A stretch of 64,000 nt of DNA from Streptomyces agglomeratus (lineage in GTDB: Bacteria; Actinomycetota; Actinomycetes; Streptomycetales; Streptomycetaceae): positions 7,198,501 through 7,262,500 of the forward strand of contig NZ_MEHJ01000001.1 of assembly GCF_001746415.1 (NCBI RefSeq), written 5' to 3'. Below are positions 52,051 to 62,843 of this stretch, one piece after another. A model generated the notes under the pieces. It had not been told where the DNA came from. It saw nothing but the letters and a program-made list of their open reading frames with translations, and made no database searches. How positions within the stretch are numbered: position 1 is the first letter of the stretch; every line of letters starts with the position of its first letter. Both the position numbers and the translations under genes were made by a program.

Positions 52051-52854
52051 ATGGGTGGTACGGAACACCTCACCGTGCGACGCGAGGGCGCCACGCTGGT
52101 GCTCACCCTGAACAGGCCCGAGGCCAAGAACGCGCTGTCGCTGCCCATGCTGGTGGGGCTGTACGACGGCTGGCTGGCCGCCGACGCGGACGACGACATC
52201 CGCTCCGTCGTGCTGACCGGCGCGGGCGGTGACTTCTGCGCAGGCATGGACCTCAAGGCCCTCGCCGGCGACAAGGACATGGGCGGCGACCAGTACCGCG
52301 ACCGCATGAAGGCCGACCCCGACCTCCACTGGAAGGCGATGCTCCGCCACCACCGCCCCCGCAAGCCGGTCATCGCCGCCGTCGAGGGGTACTGCGTCGC
52401 GGGCGGTACGGAGATCCTCCAGGGCACCGACATCCGCGTCGCCGGGGAAAGCGCCACCTTCGGCCTCTTCGAGGTCAGGCGCGGACTGTTCCCCATCGGT
52501 GGCTCGACCGTACGCCTGCCGCGCCAGATCCCGCGCACGCACGCCCTGGAGATGCTCCTCACCGGCCGCCCGTACCCGGCGCGGGAAGCCGAACGCGTCG
52601 GGCTCGTCGGCCATGTCGTCCCGGACGGCACCGCCCTCGACAAGGCCCTCGCCATCGCCGGGCAGATCAACGCCTGCGGCCCGCTGGCCGTCGAGGCGGT
52701 CAAGGCGTCCGTGTACGACACCGCGGACATGACCGAGACGGACGGCCTCGCCGCCGAACTGAAGCGAGGCTGGCCCGTTTTCGACACCGCCGACGCCAAG
52801 GAGGGCGCCCGCGCCTTCGCCGAGAAGCGCGAGCCCCACTACCGCCGCGCGTGA
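52051..52854 (+). CDS. Crotonase / enoyl-CoA hydratase family protein
   Basis: This is a 267-residue crotonase-fold protein that would hydrate an alpha,beta-unsaturated acyl-CoA. The first oxyanion-hole segment is GAGGDFCAGMDLKAL near residues 60-74 and the second is AAVEGYCVAGGTEILQGTDIRVA near 110-132. The usual catalytic Glu region corresponds to FGLFEVRRGLFPIGGSTVRL. GGGAGG lies just before ATG 52051. It is the first gene of a four-gene operon with an OB-fold protein and two thiolase-fold proteins. It resembles EchA19-type hydratases by context. Confidence 0.88.
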   Translation: MGGTEHLTVRREGATLVLTLNRPEAKNALSLPMLVGLYDGWLAADADDDIRSVVLTGAGGDFCAGMDLKALAGDKDMGGDQYRDRMKADPDLHWKAMLRHHRPRKPVIAAVEGYCVAGGTEILQGTDIRVAGESATFGLFEVRRGLFPIGGSTVRLPRQIPRTHALEMLLTGRPYPAREAERVGLVGHVVPDGTALDKALAIAGQINACGPLAVEAVKASVYDTADMTETDGLAAELKRGWPVFDTADAKEGARAFAEKREPHYRRA

Positions 52855-52880
52855 GAACGACGCCCGAGAAGGAGCCGTCC

Positions 52881-53825
52881 ATGCCCGAAGTCCTCAGTGC
52901 CCCGCTCGTTGTCGAGTTCCCGTTCACCCGCTCCCTCGGTCCCGTGCAGAGCGCCTTCCTCACCGGCCTTCGCGAGCGCACGGTCCTCGGCGTGAAGACC
53001 GCCGGCGGCGGGGTGCTGGTGCCGCCCGTCGAGTACGACCCGGTCACCGCCGAAGAGCTCCGGGAACTCGTCGAGGTAGCCCCGACCGGCACCGTCACCA
53101 CCTGGGCCTGGAACCCCTCCCCGCGCCGCTACCAGCCCCTGCGCACCCCCTTCGCCTGGGTCCTGGTGCGGCTCGACGGGGCCGACACCGCCCTGCTGCA
53201 CGCCCTGGACGCGCCCGGCCCCGACGCCGTGCGCACCGGCCTGCGCGTGCGCGTCCGCTGGGCCGCCGAACGCACCGGCGCCATCACCGACATCGCCTGC
53301 TTCGAACCGTACGACAGCGAGGACAGCGGTCCGGCGGCCCCGCACGACGGCCGCTTCGCCGATCCCGTCACCGGCATCGTCGCCCCCGCCCGCCTCGACT
53401 ACACGTACAGTCCCGGCCGCGCCCCCACCGACTACATCAACGCGCTCGCCGGGCGGCGCACCGTCGGCGAGCGCTGCCCCTCCTGCCGCAAGGTGTACGT
53501 CCCGCCCCGGGGCGCCTGCCCCACCTGCGGCATCGCGACGGCCGAGCGCGTCGAGGTCGGCCCGCGCGGCACCGTCACCACCTTCTGCATCGTCAACATC
53601 AAGGCGCGCAACCTCGACATCGAAGTCCCGTACGTCTACGCGCACATCGCGCTCGACGGCGCCGACCTCGCCCTGCACGGGCGGATCGGCGGCATCCCGT
53701 ACGACCAGGTGCGCATGGGCCTGCGCGTCGAGCCGGTGTGGACCGAGGGCGGCCGCTACCCCGACCACTACCGGCCCACCGGCGAACCGGACGCCGACTA
53801 CGACGCCTACAAGGAGCTGATCTGA
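52881..53825 (+). CDS. Double OB-fold (DUF35-type) acyl-CoA-associated protein
   Basis: This 314-residue protein has two similar halves. The N-terminal half contains an OB-fold stretch (GTVTTWAWNPSPRRYQ, FAWVLVRLDGADTALLHALD). The second half is a classic DUF35 unit: a zinc ribbon at residues about 199-217 with C-P-S-C and C-P-T-C pairs, then RGTVTTFCIVNIKARN and VYAHIALDGADLALHGRIGG. Only the second half retains the zinc ribbon. DUF35 proteins serve as partners of thiolase-fold enzymes, as with ChsH2 and Ltp2 in cholesterol breakdown. ATG 52881 has AAGGAG upstream; the alternative GTG 52851 overlaps the crotonase stop. The next gene starts within its stop codon. Confidence 0.85.
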   Translation: MPEVLSAPLVVEFPFTRSLGPVQSAFLTGLRERTVLGVKTAGGGVLVPPVEYDPVTAEELRELVEVAPTGTVTTWAWNPSPRRYQPLRTPFAWVLVRLDGADTALLHALDAPGPDAVRTGLRVRVRWAAERTGAITDIACFEPYDSEDSGPAAPHDGRFADPVTGIVAPARLDYTYSPGRAPTDYINALAGRRTVGERCPSCRKVYVPPRGACPTCGIATAERVEVGPRGTVTTFCIVNIKARNLDIEVPYVYAHIALDGADLALHGRIGGIPYDQVRMGLRVEPVWTEGGRYPDHYRPTGEPDADYDAYKELI

Positions 53826-54895
53826 TGCCCGGCACGCCCGGCAAGCCCGGCGCACGCGACATCGCCGTCGTCGCCTTCGCCCAGAGCCCTCACCGCCGGC
53901 GCACCGACGAGCTGTCCGAAGTCGAGATGCTGATGCCGGTACTGCACGAGGTCCTGGGGCGTACCGGACTCAGGACCAGTGACATCGGATTCACCTGCTC
54001 CGGTTCGAGCGACTACCTCGCGGGCCGGGCCTTCTCCTTCACCATGGCCCTCGACGGTGTCGGCGCCTGGCCGCCGATCTCCGAGTCCCATGTGGAAATG
54101 GACGGAGCCTGGGCGCTGTACGAAGCCTGGGTCAAGCTCCTGACCGGCGAGGCCGACACCGCGCTCGTCTACGCGTACGGAAAGTCCTCCCCCGGCGAGC
54201 TGCGCGACGTCCTGACCCGCCAGCTCGACCCGTACTACGTCGCCCCCCTCTGGCCGGACTCGGTGTCGCTGGCCGCACTCCAGGCCCGGGCGCTGATCGA
54301 CGCGGGCGACGCGGACGAGCCCGCCCTCGCGGCCGTCGCGGCCCGCAGCCGCGCCGCCGCGGAGGCCAATCCGTACGCCCAGCTCACCGGATCCGTTCCG
54401 GCCGGCGACTACCTCGTACAGCCGCTGCGCGCGGGCGACTGCCCGCCCATCGGCGACGGCGCGGCGGCGGTGATCCTGGCGGCGGGCGACACCGCGCGCC
54501 GGCTGTGCGAGCGCCCCGCCTGGATCTGTGGCATGGACCACCGCATCGAGGCGCACAGCCTGGGCGTACGCGACCTCACCGACTCCCCGTCTGCCAGGCT
54601 CGCCGCCGAACGGGCCGGGGCCTTCGAGCGGCCGGTCGACACCGCCGAGCTGCACGCGCCCTTCACCTCGCAGGAGATCGTCCTGCGCAAGGCGCTGCGC
54701 CTGGGCGACGACGTGGACGTCAACCCGTCCGGCGGCGCGCTCGCCGCGAATCCCGTCATGGCCGCCGGACTCATCAGGATCGGCGAGGCGGCGGCCCGCA
54801 TCCACCGCGGCGCGTCCTCCCGGGCGCTCGCGCACGCCACCTCGGGGCCCTGCCTCCAGCAGAACCTTGTCGCCGTCCTGGAGGGGGAGTCATGA
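53825..54895 (+). CDS. Thiolase-fold lipid-transfer-type protein lacking the catalytic Cys (first of pair)
   Basis: This is a 356-residue thiolase-superfamily protein of the SCP-x/Ltp group. At the position of the nucleophilic Cys it has SHVEMDGAWALYEAW, with Asp in place of Cys. The HEAF motif is replaced by LHAPFTSQE, and the C-terminal G-H-P motif by NPSGGALAANPVMAAG. Without the Cys it cannot be a normal thiolase. Ltp2-type relatives use the fold for retro-aldol cleavage with a DUF35 partner, which is the protein encoded just upstream. The ATG overlaps the previous stop (TGATG), and its own stop overlaps the next ATG. It resembles mycobacterial Ltp3 by gene order. Confidence 0.85.
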   Translation: MPGTPGKPGARDIAVVAFAQSPHRRRTDELSEVEMLMPVLHEVLGRTGLRTSDIGFTCSGSSDYLAGRAFSFTMALDGVGAWPPISESHVEMDGAWALYEAWVKLLTGEADTALVYAYGKSSPGELRDVLTRQLDPYYVAPLWPDSVSLAALQARALIDAGDADEPALAAVAARSRAAAEANPYAQLTGSVPAGDYLVQPLRAGDCPPIGDGAAAVILAAGDTARRLCERPAWICGMDHRIEAHSLGVRDLTDSPSARLAAERAGAFERPVDTAELHAPFTSQEIVLRKALRLGDDVDVNPSGGALAANPVMAAGLIRIGEAAARIHRGASSRALAHATSGPCLQQNLVAVLEGES

Positions 54896-56058
54896 GCAAG
54901 GAGCCCGTAGCGGTGGTGGGCATCGGCCAGACGAAGCACGTCGCCGCCCGCCGGGACGTCTCCCTCGCCGGTCTCGTCCGCGAGGCCGCCACACGCGCGC
55001 TGGATGACGCCCGGTTGACCTGGGCGGACATCGACGCCGTCGTCATCGGCAAGGCCCCCGACTTCTTCGAGGGCGTGATGATGCCGGAGCTCTACCTCGC
55101 CGACGCGCTGGGCGCCGTCGGCAAACCCATGCTGCGCGTCCACACGGCGGGCTCCGTCGGCGGCTCCACCGCGCTGGTCGCCGCCAACCTGATCGCCGCC
55201 CGCGTCCACGGCACGGTCCTCACCCTCGCCTTCGAGAAGCAGTCCGAATCCAACGCGATGTGGGGCCTGTCCCTGCCCGTGCCGTTCCAGCAGCCCCTGC
55301 TCGCCGGTGCCGGCGGCTTCTTCGCGCCGCACATCCGGGCGTACATGCGCCGCAGCGGCGCCCCCGACACCGTGGGATCCGTCGTCGCGTACAAGGACCG
55401 CCGCAACGCTTTGAAGAACCCGTACGCCCACCTCCACGAGCCGGACATCACGCTGGAGAAGGTCCAGGCGTCCCCCATGCTCTGGGACCCCGTCCGCTAC
55501 TCCGAGACGTGCCCGTCCTCCGACGGCGCCTGCGCGATGATCCTCACGGACCGCGCCGGCGCGGCGCGCGCGCCGCACCCGCCCGCATGGGTGCACGGCG
55601 GCGCCATGCGCAGCGAACCGACCCTGTTCGCCGGCAAGGACTTCGTCTCCCCGCAGGCCGGCAAGGACTGCGCCGCCGACGTTTACCGGCAGGCGCGCAT
55701 CACCGACCCGCGCCGGGAGATCGATGCCGTCGAGATGTACGTGCCGTTCTCCTGGTACGAGCCGATGTGGCTGGAGAACCTCGGATTCGCCGCCGAGGGC
55801 GAGGGCTGGAAGCTCACCGAGTCCGGCGTCACCGAACTCGACGGCGACCTGCCCGTGAACCCGTCGGGCGGGGTCCTGTCCACCAACCCCATCGGCGCCT
55901 CCGGCATGATCCGCTTCGCCGAGGCCGCCCTCCAGGTGCGCGGACAGGCCGGAGAGCACCAGGTCGACGGGGCACGCCGGGCGCTGGGCCACGCCTACGG
56001 AGGCGGAGCGCAGTTCTTCTCCATGTGGCTCGTCGGCGCCGAACCGCCTCCCGGCTGA
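54892..56058 (+). CDS. Thiolase-fold lipid-transfer-type protein lacking the catalytic Cys (second of pair)
   Basis: This is a 388-residue thiolase-superfamily protein. The nucleophile position reads VHTAGSVGGSTALVAAN, with Ser instead of Cys. HEAF is changed to EMYVPFSWYEP, with Tyr for His. The C-terminal motif is NPSGGVLSTNPIGASG, with Asn for the usual His. It therefore shares the degenerate active site of its neighbour but keeps the glycine-rich thiolase frame better. The two may form a heteromeric aldolase-like complex with the double OB-fold protein. It overlaps the previous gene by four bases and is the last gene of the operon. It corresponds to Ltp4 in the mycobacterial order Rv3521-Rv3523, as I recall it. 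Confidence 0.86.
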   Translation: MSKEPVAVVGIGQTKHVAARRDVSLAGLVREAATRALDDARLTWADIDAVVIGKAPDFFEGVMMPELYLADALGAVGKPMLRVHTAGSVGGSTALVAANLIAARVHGTVLTLAFEKQSESNAMWGLSLPVPFQQPLLAGAGGFFAPHIRAYMRRSGAPDTVGSVVAYKDRRNALKNPYAHLHEPDITLEKVQASPMLWDPVRYSETCPSSDGACAMILTDRAGAARAPHPPAWVHGGAMRSEPTLFAGKDFVSPQAGKDCAADVYRQARITDPRREIDAVEMYVPFSWYEPMWLENLGFAAEGEGWKLTESGVTELDGDLPVNPSGGVLSTNPIGASGMIRFAEAALQVRGQAGEHQVDGARRALGHAYGGGAQFFSMWLVGAEPPPG

Positions 56059-56175
56059 GAGGTCCGGCATACCGGACAGGCCACCGGGCCGGCCCGGCTC
56101 CTACCGGCGGCCTGTCCGTCGCCGGGGACGATGGCTAGGCTGACCGGCGGACGACGAACCGGGAGGAGCAGGGAC

Positions 56176-56418
56176 GTGGCCGAGAGCATCACCGCGCAGC
56201 GGACCAAGGGCTGGGACAAGCCGGAGCAGCTGGATCTGAGCAAGGCGGACTGGCAGTCGGGCAGTCAGGGGGCGGGCGACGTCCAGATCGCGTTCGTCGA
56301 GGGATTCATCGCGATGCGCAACGCCGACGCCCCCGGCAGCCCCTCACTGATCTTCAACCCGGCCGAGTGGCGCGCCTTCGTCCTGAACGCCCGCAACGGC
56401 GCCTTCGACCTGACCTAG
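56176..56418 (+). CDS. DUF397 domain-containing protein
   Basis: This is an 80-residue DUF397 protein. It keeps the core pattern W-x-S-G-S (ADWQSGSQGAGDVQIAFVEG) and the C-terminal SLIFNPAEWRAFVLNARNG. Family members are usually encoded next to an XRE-type regulator as a small partner. No such regulator exists here, so this copy is an orphan. The N-terminal 25 residues (ESITAQRTKGWDKPEQLDLS) extend the family. GTG 56176 has GGGAGGAG nearby and TAGGCT at 56135-56140 as a possible -10. Confidence 0.82.
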   Translation: MAESITAQRTKGWDKPEQLDLSKADWQSGSQGAGDVQIAFVEGFIAMRNADAPGSPSLIFNPAEWRAFVLNARNGAFDLT

Positions 56419-56571
56419 CAGCCCCTCTGCCGGGACTTCGTCCGCCGTCCCCGACCGCCGTACGGCCCGAATCCGCCCCGTACGGCGATCGGGGGCCGGG
56501 ACCGGGAACGGGACCCGCGCACCGGGCCGCCCCGACGCCGGAAGACCCTTCGGGCCACGTACCATGGCGGC

Positions 56572-57072
56572 ATGTCCTTCCTCCGCCGCCGCCCCTCCGC
56601 CACGCCCGCGGGCCCGGAATTCGATGTCCTGGCCATGGACCCGGGCGACTGGCCGGGCAACCTCGGAGCGGGCCTGCTGCCCGCGCCCGACGGCAGCTGC
56701 CAGGGTGTCTTCCTGCGTTACGACCTGTTCGGCGGCCGCGGCCCCGCGATGATCATCGGGAACCTGCCGGAGGGCTCGCCCGCCAGGGAGCTGGAGGAGG
56801 GCCAGGTGCCCTTCGAGGTGGCGCAGCTGCTCCTGGCGCTGGAGAACGACGAGCCCGTCACGGTGACCGGCAGCGAGGACATGCCGGTCATGCAGGGCGA
56901 CAACCTGCTGATCGTGCGCCGTATCAAACTCTCCGAAACCCGCATCTCCTGCGTACAGTTCGACCGCAGCGACAACGTGCTCGTCACCATCGCCAGCTGG
57001 GACCGGCCGATCACCGACGACCTGTACGCGCTGCTGAAGCCCCTGCCCGCGGAGCTGTTCCAGCAGGGGTGA
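56572..57072 (+). CDS. Hypothetical protein
   Basis: This is a 166-residue soluble protein of no family I recognise. It has no signal peptide or transmembrane segment. After MSFLRRRPSATPAGPEFDVL it shows alternating beta-strand-like stretches (GVFLRYDLFGGRGPAMIIGNLP, VTVTGSEDMPVM, ISCVQFDRSDNVLVTIASW) and a final helix DDLYALLKPLPAELF. It lies 28 bp ahead of signal peptidase I on the same strand and may be co-transcribed with it. TACCATGG near the ATG leaves little room for a strong ribosome binding site. Confidence 0.7.
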   Translation: MSFLRRRPSATPAGPEFDVLAMDPGDWPGNLGAGLLPAPDGSCQGVFLRYDLFGGRGPAMIIGNLPEGSPARELEEGQVPFEVAQLLLALENDEPVTVTGSEDMPVMQGDNLLIVRRIKLSETRISCVQFDRSDNVLVTIASWDRPITDDLYALLKPLPAELFQQG

Positions 57073-57100
57073 CGACCCTGCGGGGAGAGGCGAGCGAGGA

Positions 57101-57832
57101 GTGGTTGTGGGAGATGTGGCAGTCGGCGCACCGGAGACGCGGTATCCGAAGGTGAGGAAGCAGCGCCCCTTCTGGAAGGAGCTCCCGCTCCTCGTGGTGA
57201 TCGCGCTGCTGCTGTCGCTGCTGATAAAGACCTTCCTGCTCCAGGCGTTCTCCATCCCCTCGGAGTCTATGCAGAACACCCTTCAGAAGGGTGACCGCGT
57301 CCTGGTCGACAAGCTGACCCCGTGGTTCGGATCCGAGCCGGAGCGCGGTGAGGTCGTCGTCTTCCACGACCCGGGCGATTGGCTGAAGAACGAGCCGACT
57401 CCGCGTACCAACGCCGTCCAGAAGGCGCTCGGTTTCATCGGACTGATGCCGTCGGCCGAGGACAAGGACCTGATCAAGCGGGTCGTCGGCGTCGGCGGCG
57501 ACACCGTCGAGTGCGCGGGCAGGGGCCCGCTGAAGGTCAACGGCAAGGCGCTCGACGAGCCGTACGTCTTCCCCGGGAACACGGCGTGCAGCACCGACCC
57601 GGACGGCCAGTTCAAGGTCACGGTGCCCAGCGGCCACCTCTGGGTGATGGGCGACCACCGCCAGGCTTCCGGAGACTCCCGGTACCACCAGCGCGAGCCG
57701 GGCGCCGGGATGGTGCCCGTGGACGACGTGGTGGGCCGCGCGGTCGTGGTGGCCTGGCCGGTCGGGCGATTGGACAACCTGCCCGTCCCCGCCACCTTCG
57801 GCCAGGCGGGGATCGGCGGTCCGGGACGCTGA
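57101..57832 (+). CDS. lepB: Signal peptidase I
   Basis: This is a 243-residue membrane-bound serine protease that removes Sec and Tat signal peptides. It has one N-terminal transmembrane helix (LPLLVVIALLLSLLIKTFLL). Box B, PSESM, holds the nucleophile S56. Box D, IKRVVGVGGDTVE, holds the general base K126. Box E, VMGDHRQASGDSR, follows. The S/K dyad and boxes are intact. GTG 57101 is the longest start, but GTG 57107 behind GAGGAGT is equally plausible. It is separate from the multi-gene lep cluster that Streptomyces usually carries elsewhere. A GC-rich hairpin separates it from geosmin synthase. Confidence 0.9.
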   Translation: MVVGDVAVGAPETRYPKVRKQRPFWKELPLLVVIALLLSLLIKTFLLQAFSIPSESMQNTLQKGDRVLVDKLTPWFGSEPERGEVVVFHDPGDWLKNEPTPRTNAVQKALGFIGLMPSAEDKDLIKRVVGVGGDTVECAGRGPLKVNGKALDEPYVFPGNTACSTDPDGQFKVTVPSGHLWVMGDHRQASGDSRYHQREPGAGMVPVDDVVGRAVVVAWPVGRLDNLPVPATFGQAGIGGPGR

Positions 57833-57844
57833 CCGCGAAGCCGG

Positions 57845-57894
57845 CCGGGCCGCCGCCGGTGCCCCGCGGCAGCGCGTCGCGGCGGTCGGCCCGG
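57845..57894. terminator. GC-rich hairpin between convergent lepB and geoA
   Basis: CCGGGCCGCCGCC (57845-57857) pairs with GGCGGTCGGCCCGG (57881-57894) with one bulged base and a 23-base loop that is itself GC-rich. Confidence 0.5.
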
Positions 57895-57909
57895 CGGCGG
57901 TGACGCGGG

Positions 57910-60204
<2,295 letters not shown>

Positions 60205-60250
60205 CTACCCGTCGCCCGTACGGCCCACTCCCCGCGCCCATTAGTCATAC

Positions 60251-60287
60251 AAAAGGGCGCCACCGCCGGTCGTGGCCGATGGCGCCC
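60251..60287 (-). terminator. Rho-independent-type terminator after the amidase gene
   Basis: On the minus strand an 8-bp stem (arms 60280-60287 and 60255-60262) is followed at once by TTTT (60254-60251). It lies about 20 bp past the amidase stop, upstream of geoA. Confidence 0.7.
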
Positions 60288-60306
60288 CGTCGTCGCGCGT
60301 GACGGA

Positions 60307-62283
60307 CTACGACGCGAGTACGCGCACGTTAGCGGCGCGCACATAGGCCACCCGGTGCCCGAACTGGAACTCGTAGTACGCTTCCTTGCCGCGGATCACG
60401 CGGTGTCCCGAGGTGTCGAACGTCGGAGCGAAGAAGTACTCGCCCGGGGCGCGGTCGCCGACCACATAGCGCTGTCCGGCGAGCAGCTTGTACGGCAGAG
60501 GCGAAATGGCCTGCACCGGGACGGACGTGCCGGCGTACGCCGCCGCCTCCGGGTAGGCCCGCCCGTACACCGGCACCTCGGCGGCCCCGTCCTTCGGCGT
60601 CAGCAGCAGACCGCGCGCGTTCACCGCGGTCGGCCGCGAGCGCGGATTGTGGAACCACGCCTTCTGCCCCAGGTACCAGATCGCGGTCCACTCGCCCCTG
60701 CGCTCCGCGACGGCGTACTGCTGACCGGTCGAGGCGCGGGCACCGGTGTCGTTGACCCCGTCCGTCGAGTCCTGGCCGCCCGGTCGCAGGCCGACGTCCT
60801 TCACCAGGGGTGCGTCCGAGGCGGGCGCGGTGTGCAGCCGCACGGCCCCCGAGCCGTGTGGGGCACACGGCTCGCCCGCCTTCACACAGCCCGTGTAGAG
60901 AGGCCGGTGCCCGTCGTACTCGGGCCGGATCGTCACCGCGCCACTGTCCGGGCCCGCCGTCGGGGTGAACGGCCGGCCGAGCAGCTCGAAGTAGTGCGCC
61001 CAGTCCCAGTACGGACCCGGATCGGTGTGCATCCCCCGGATGTTGGCGGTGACCGTTCCGGGCACGTTGTCGTGGCCGAGGATGTGCTGCCGGTCGACCG
61101 GGATCCCGTAGCGCTTCGCCAGGTACTTCACCAGCCGCGCCGACGTGCGGTACATCGCCTCCGTGTACCAGGCGTCCGGCGAGGTCAGGAAACCCTCGTG
61201 CTCCAGGCCTACGGACTTGGAGTTGATGTACCAGTTGCCCGCGTGCCAGGCCACGTCCTTCAGCGGCACGTGCTGGGCGATGTGCCCGTCCGAGGAACGC
61301 AGGGAGTACTGCCAGGACACGTACTCCGGGTTCTGGACCAGCTTGAGCGTCGTTTCCCAGGTCGCCTCGGTGTCGTGCACCACGATGTAGTCGATGCCCT
61401 GGCTCGCCGGCCGGTCGCCCTTGTCGTGGTTGCCGTAGTCGCCCTCACCGAACTCCTTGTACGGGGCCGGGATCCACTCGCACGCCACCGTCTTCGGGCA
61501 CTCGGCGGGCCCGGCGTCAGCGGTCCGCAGACCCAGGCCGGCCGCCCGGGCGCGGTCGGGCACGAGCGCGGGGTCGGCGGGCAGCGAGACGTCCTGGCCG
61601 CTGTCGGTCGTACGCCGCTCACCCGCCCGGATCACGTCGTACACGTCATCGGCGTACGTCGTCGCGGTCGCCGTGTCGTCGGCCGCGGAGAAGCGGGCGA
61701 CCGCGCCGTACCAGTCGGCCGGGTCGCTGCTCAGCGGCTGCCCGAGCTGGCGCTGCGCGGCGGCCAGGAGCGCCGCCCCGCCCCGGACGTTCGCGGCCGG
61801 GCTCTGCCGCAACTCCGCGTCCGGCAGTCCGGTCAGGGCGGCGGCCCGCTCCAGCGTCTTGAGCCGGTAGGGGAGTTCGGAGACCTCGGGCAGCTCGGCC
61901 TCGCCACCGGACCGGGCGGCTCGCGCGTCGTCGCCGCGCGGGTCCTCCCCGGTGTCCGAGTGGTGCGGAGCCCGCGCCAGCGCGGCGGCCGCGTCGGTGA
62001 GGTGCATCGGGCCGTAGCCGCCGGTCACGCTCGGCGCGCCGCCGTGCGCGTCCCAGCGGGACTGGAGATACGAGACCCCGAGCAGCACGCTCGGCGGCAC
62101 CCGGTACTCCGCGGCGGCCGCGGCGAAAGCACGTTGCAATGCACCGGAGGCGGGCTGCTCGGCCGTCGCGGAGGGACCGGCCGACAGCAGGGGGAGCACC
62201 AGCGCGGCGGACACCACGAAGCCCCCGGCCTGCCAGGCACGTCTGCGCGCGACACTGGAACGTGACCTGACGGATCCTTGCAA
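60307..62283 (-). CDS. Secreted N-acetylmuramoyl-L-alanine amidase
   Basis: This is a 658-residue cell-wall hydrolase. The Sec signal covers residues about 1-42 (basic start, then GGFVVSAALVLPLLSAGPSA). Residues about 50-130 contain SVLLGVSYLQSRWDAHGG and VTGGYGPMHLTD, recalling a lysozyme-like domain in which the usual catalytic Glu is missing. Residues about 290-430 form an Amidase_2 domain with zinc ligands in YIVVHDTEA and GMHTDPGP, plus HIAQHVPLKDVAWHAGNW. The C-terminal 200 residues are SH3-like repeats. It cleaves the amide between MurNAc and the stem peptide. TTG 62283 is chosen because GGAGG lies five bases ahead. A T-tailed terminator follows the gene. Confidence 0.88.
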   Translation of the reverse strand: MQGSVRSRSSVARRRAWQAGGFVVSAALVLPLLSAGPSATAEQPASGALQRAFAAAAAEYRVPPSVLLGVSYLQSRWDAHGGAPSVTGGYGPMHLTDAAAALARAPHHSDTGEDPRGDDARAARSGGEAELPEVSELPYRLKTLERAAALTGLPDAELRQSPAANVRGGAALLAAAQRQLGQPLSSDPADWYGAVARFSAADDTATATTYADDVYDVIRAGERRTTDSGQDVSLPADPALVPDRARAAGLGLRTADAGPAECPKTVACEWIPAPYKEFGEGDYGNHDKGDRPASQGIDYIVVHDTEATWETTLKLVQNPEYVSWQYSLRSSDGHIAQHVPLKDVAWHAGNWYINSKSVGLEHEGFLTSPDAWYTEAMYRTSARLVKYLAKRYGIPVDRQHILGHDNVPGTVTANIRGMHTDPGPYWDWAHYFELLGRPFTPTAGPDSGAVTIRPEYDGHRPLYTGCVKAGEPCAPHGSGAVRLHTAPASDAPLVKDVGLRPGGQDSTDGVNDTGARASTGQQYAVAERRGEWTAIWYLGQKAWFHNPRSRPTAVNARGLLLTPKDGAAEVPVYGRAYPEAAAYAGTSVPVQAISPLPYKLLAGQRYVVGDRAPGEYFFAPTFDTSGHRVIRGKEAYYEFQFGHRVAYVRAANVRVLAS

Positions 62284-62506
62284 TGCGGCCTCCAGGGACG
62301 GGTGGTGCGCGAAGGACCTGCGGGCTGCGGCTCGACTACAGGGGTAGCGGCTCGCGGACCATCCGTCAATGAGGCTCAGCGGCAGGGACTTCGCACGTCA
62401 GCCCGGGTGCGGCCGAAGTTTCGCCGCGACGGCGGGCGGGCCTGCGGTGCGTCAGTGGTATCGACCAATAATCGGCCAACGGACCCGCACGGTAATTGAA
62501 CTGACG

Positions 62507-62779
62507 TCAGGTCACGTCGCGGCCCGCGCGGACCGACTTCAGGGCGAGCAGCAGCACACCGATGTCGTCGAGGAACACCGGGTCGGGCATCAGGTCCGCC
62601 GGCAGGACGAGATAGGCGACAGCGGCCCAGAAGACCCAGGGCCGCCCTTCCGGTAGCCCCGCCGCCCGCAGGCTCCGGCGGGCGCGGACCAGCCGTACGA
62701 GCACGTAGACCGCCATGGCGAGCGTCGCCGCCACCAGCACCACGGCGACGACGAGCAGAGTCCAGGCTTCGGTACTCAC
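62507..62779 (-). CDS. DUF1232 (YkvA-like) small membrane protein
   Basis: This is a 90-residue protein with an N-terminal hydrophobic helix (LLVVAVVLVAATLAMAVYVL) and a C-terminal DUF1232 core, AYLVLPADLMPDPVFLDDIG, with the P-x-D-L-x-P-D motif. The function is unknown. GTG 62779 has GGAGG five bases upstream. The stop codon falls in a 10-bp palindrome, CTGACGTCAG (62501-62510), which I take as chance. It lies downstream of the PHP gene on the same strand with a 64-bp gap. Confidence 0.85.
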   Translation of the reverse strand: MSTEAWTLLVVAVVLVAATLAMAVYVLVRLVRARRSLRAAGLPEGRPWVFWAAVAYLVLPADLMPDPVFLDDIGVLLLALKSVRAGRDVT

Positions 62780-62843
62780 AAGACCTCCAGGCGGCTCACG
62801 TCCGGCGCACTCTCTCACACCGTCTGCCCGTGCGCCGGCCGGT

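Noticed and set aside
53738..53824. Upstream extension of the first thiolase-like gene
   Set aside because: The extra residues overlap the end of the OB-fold gene. The ATG at 53825 overlaps that stop in the usual TGATG arrangement and starts at the family position.
62501..62510. CTGACGTCAG palindrome as an operator
   Set aside because: It overlaps a stop codon at a gene end and is not next to any start. Chance is the simplest explanation.
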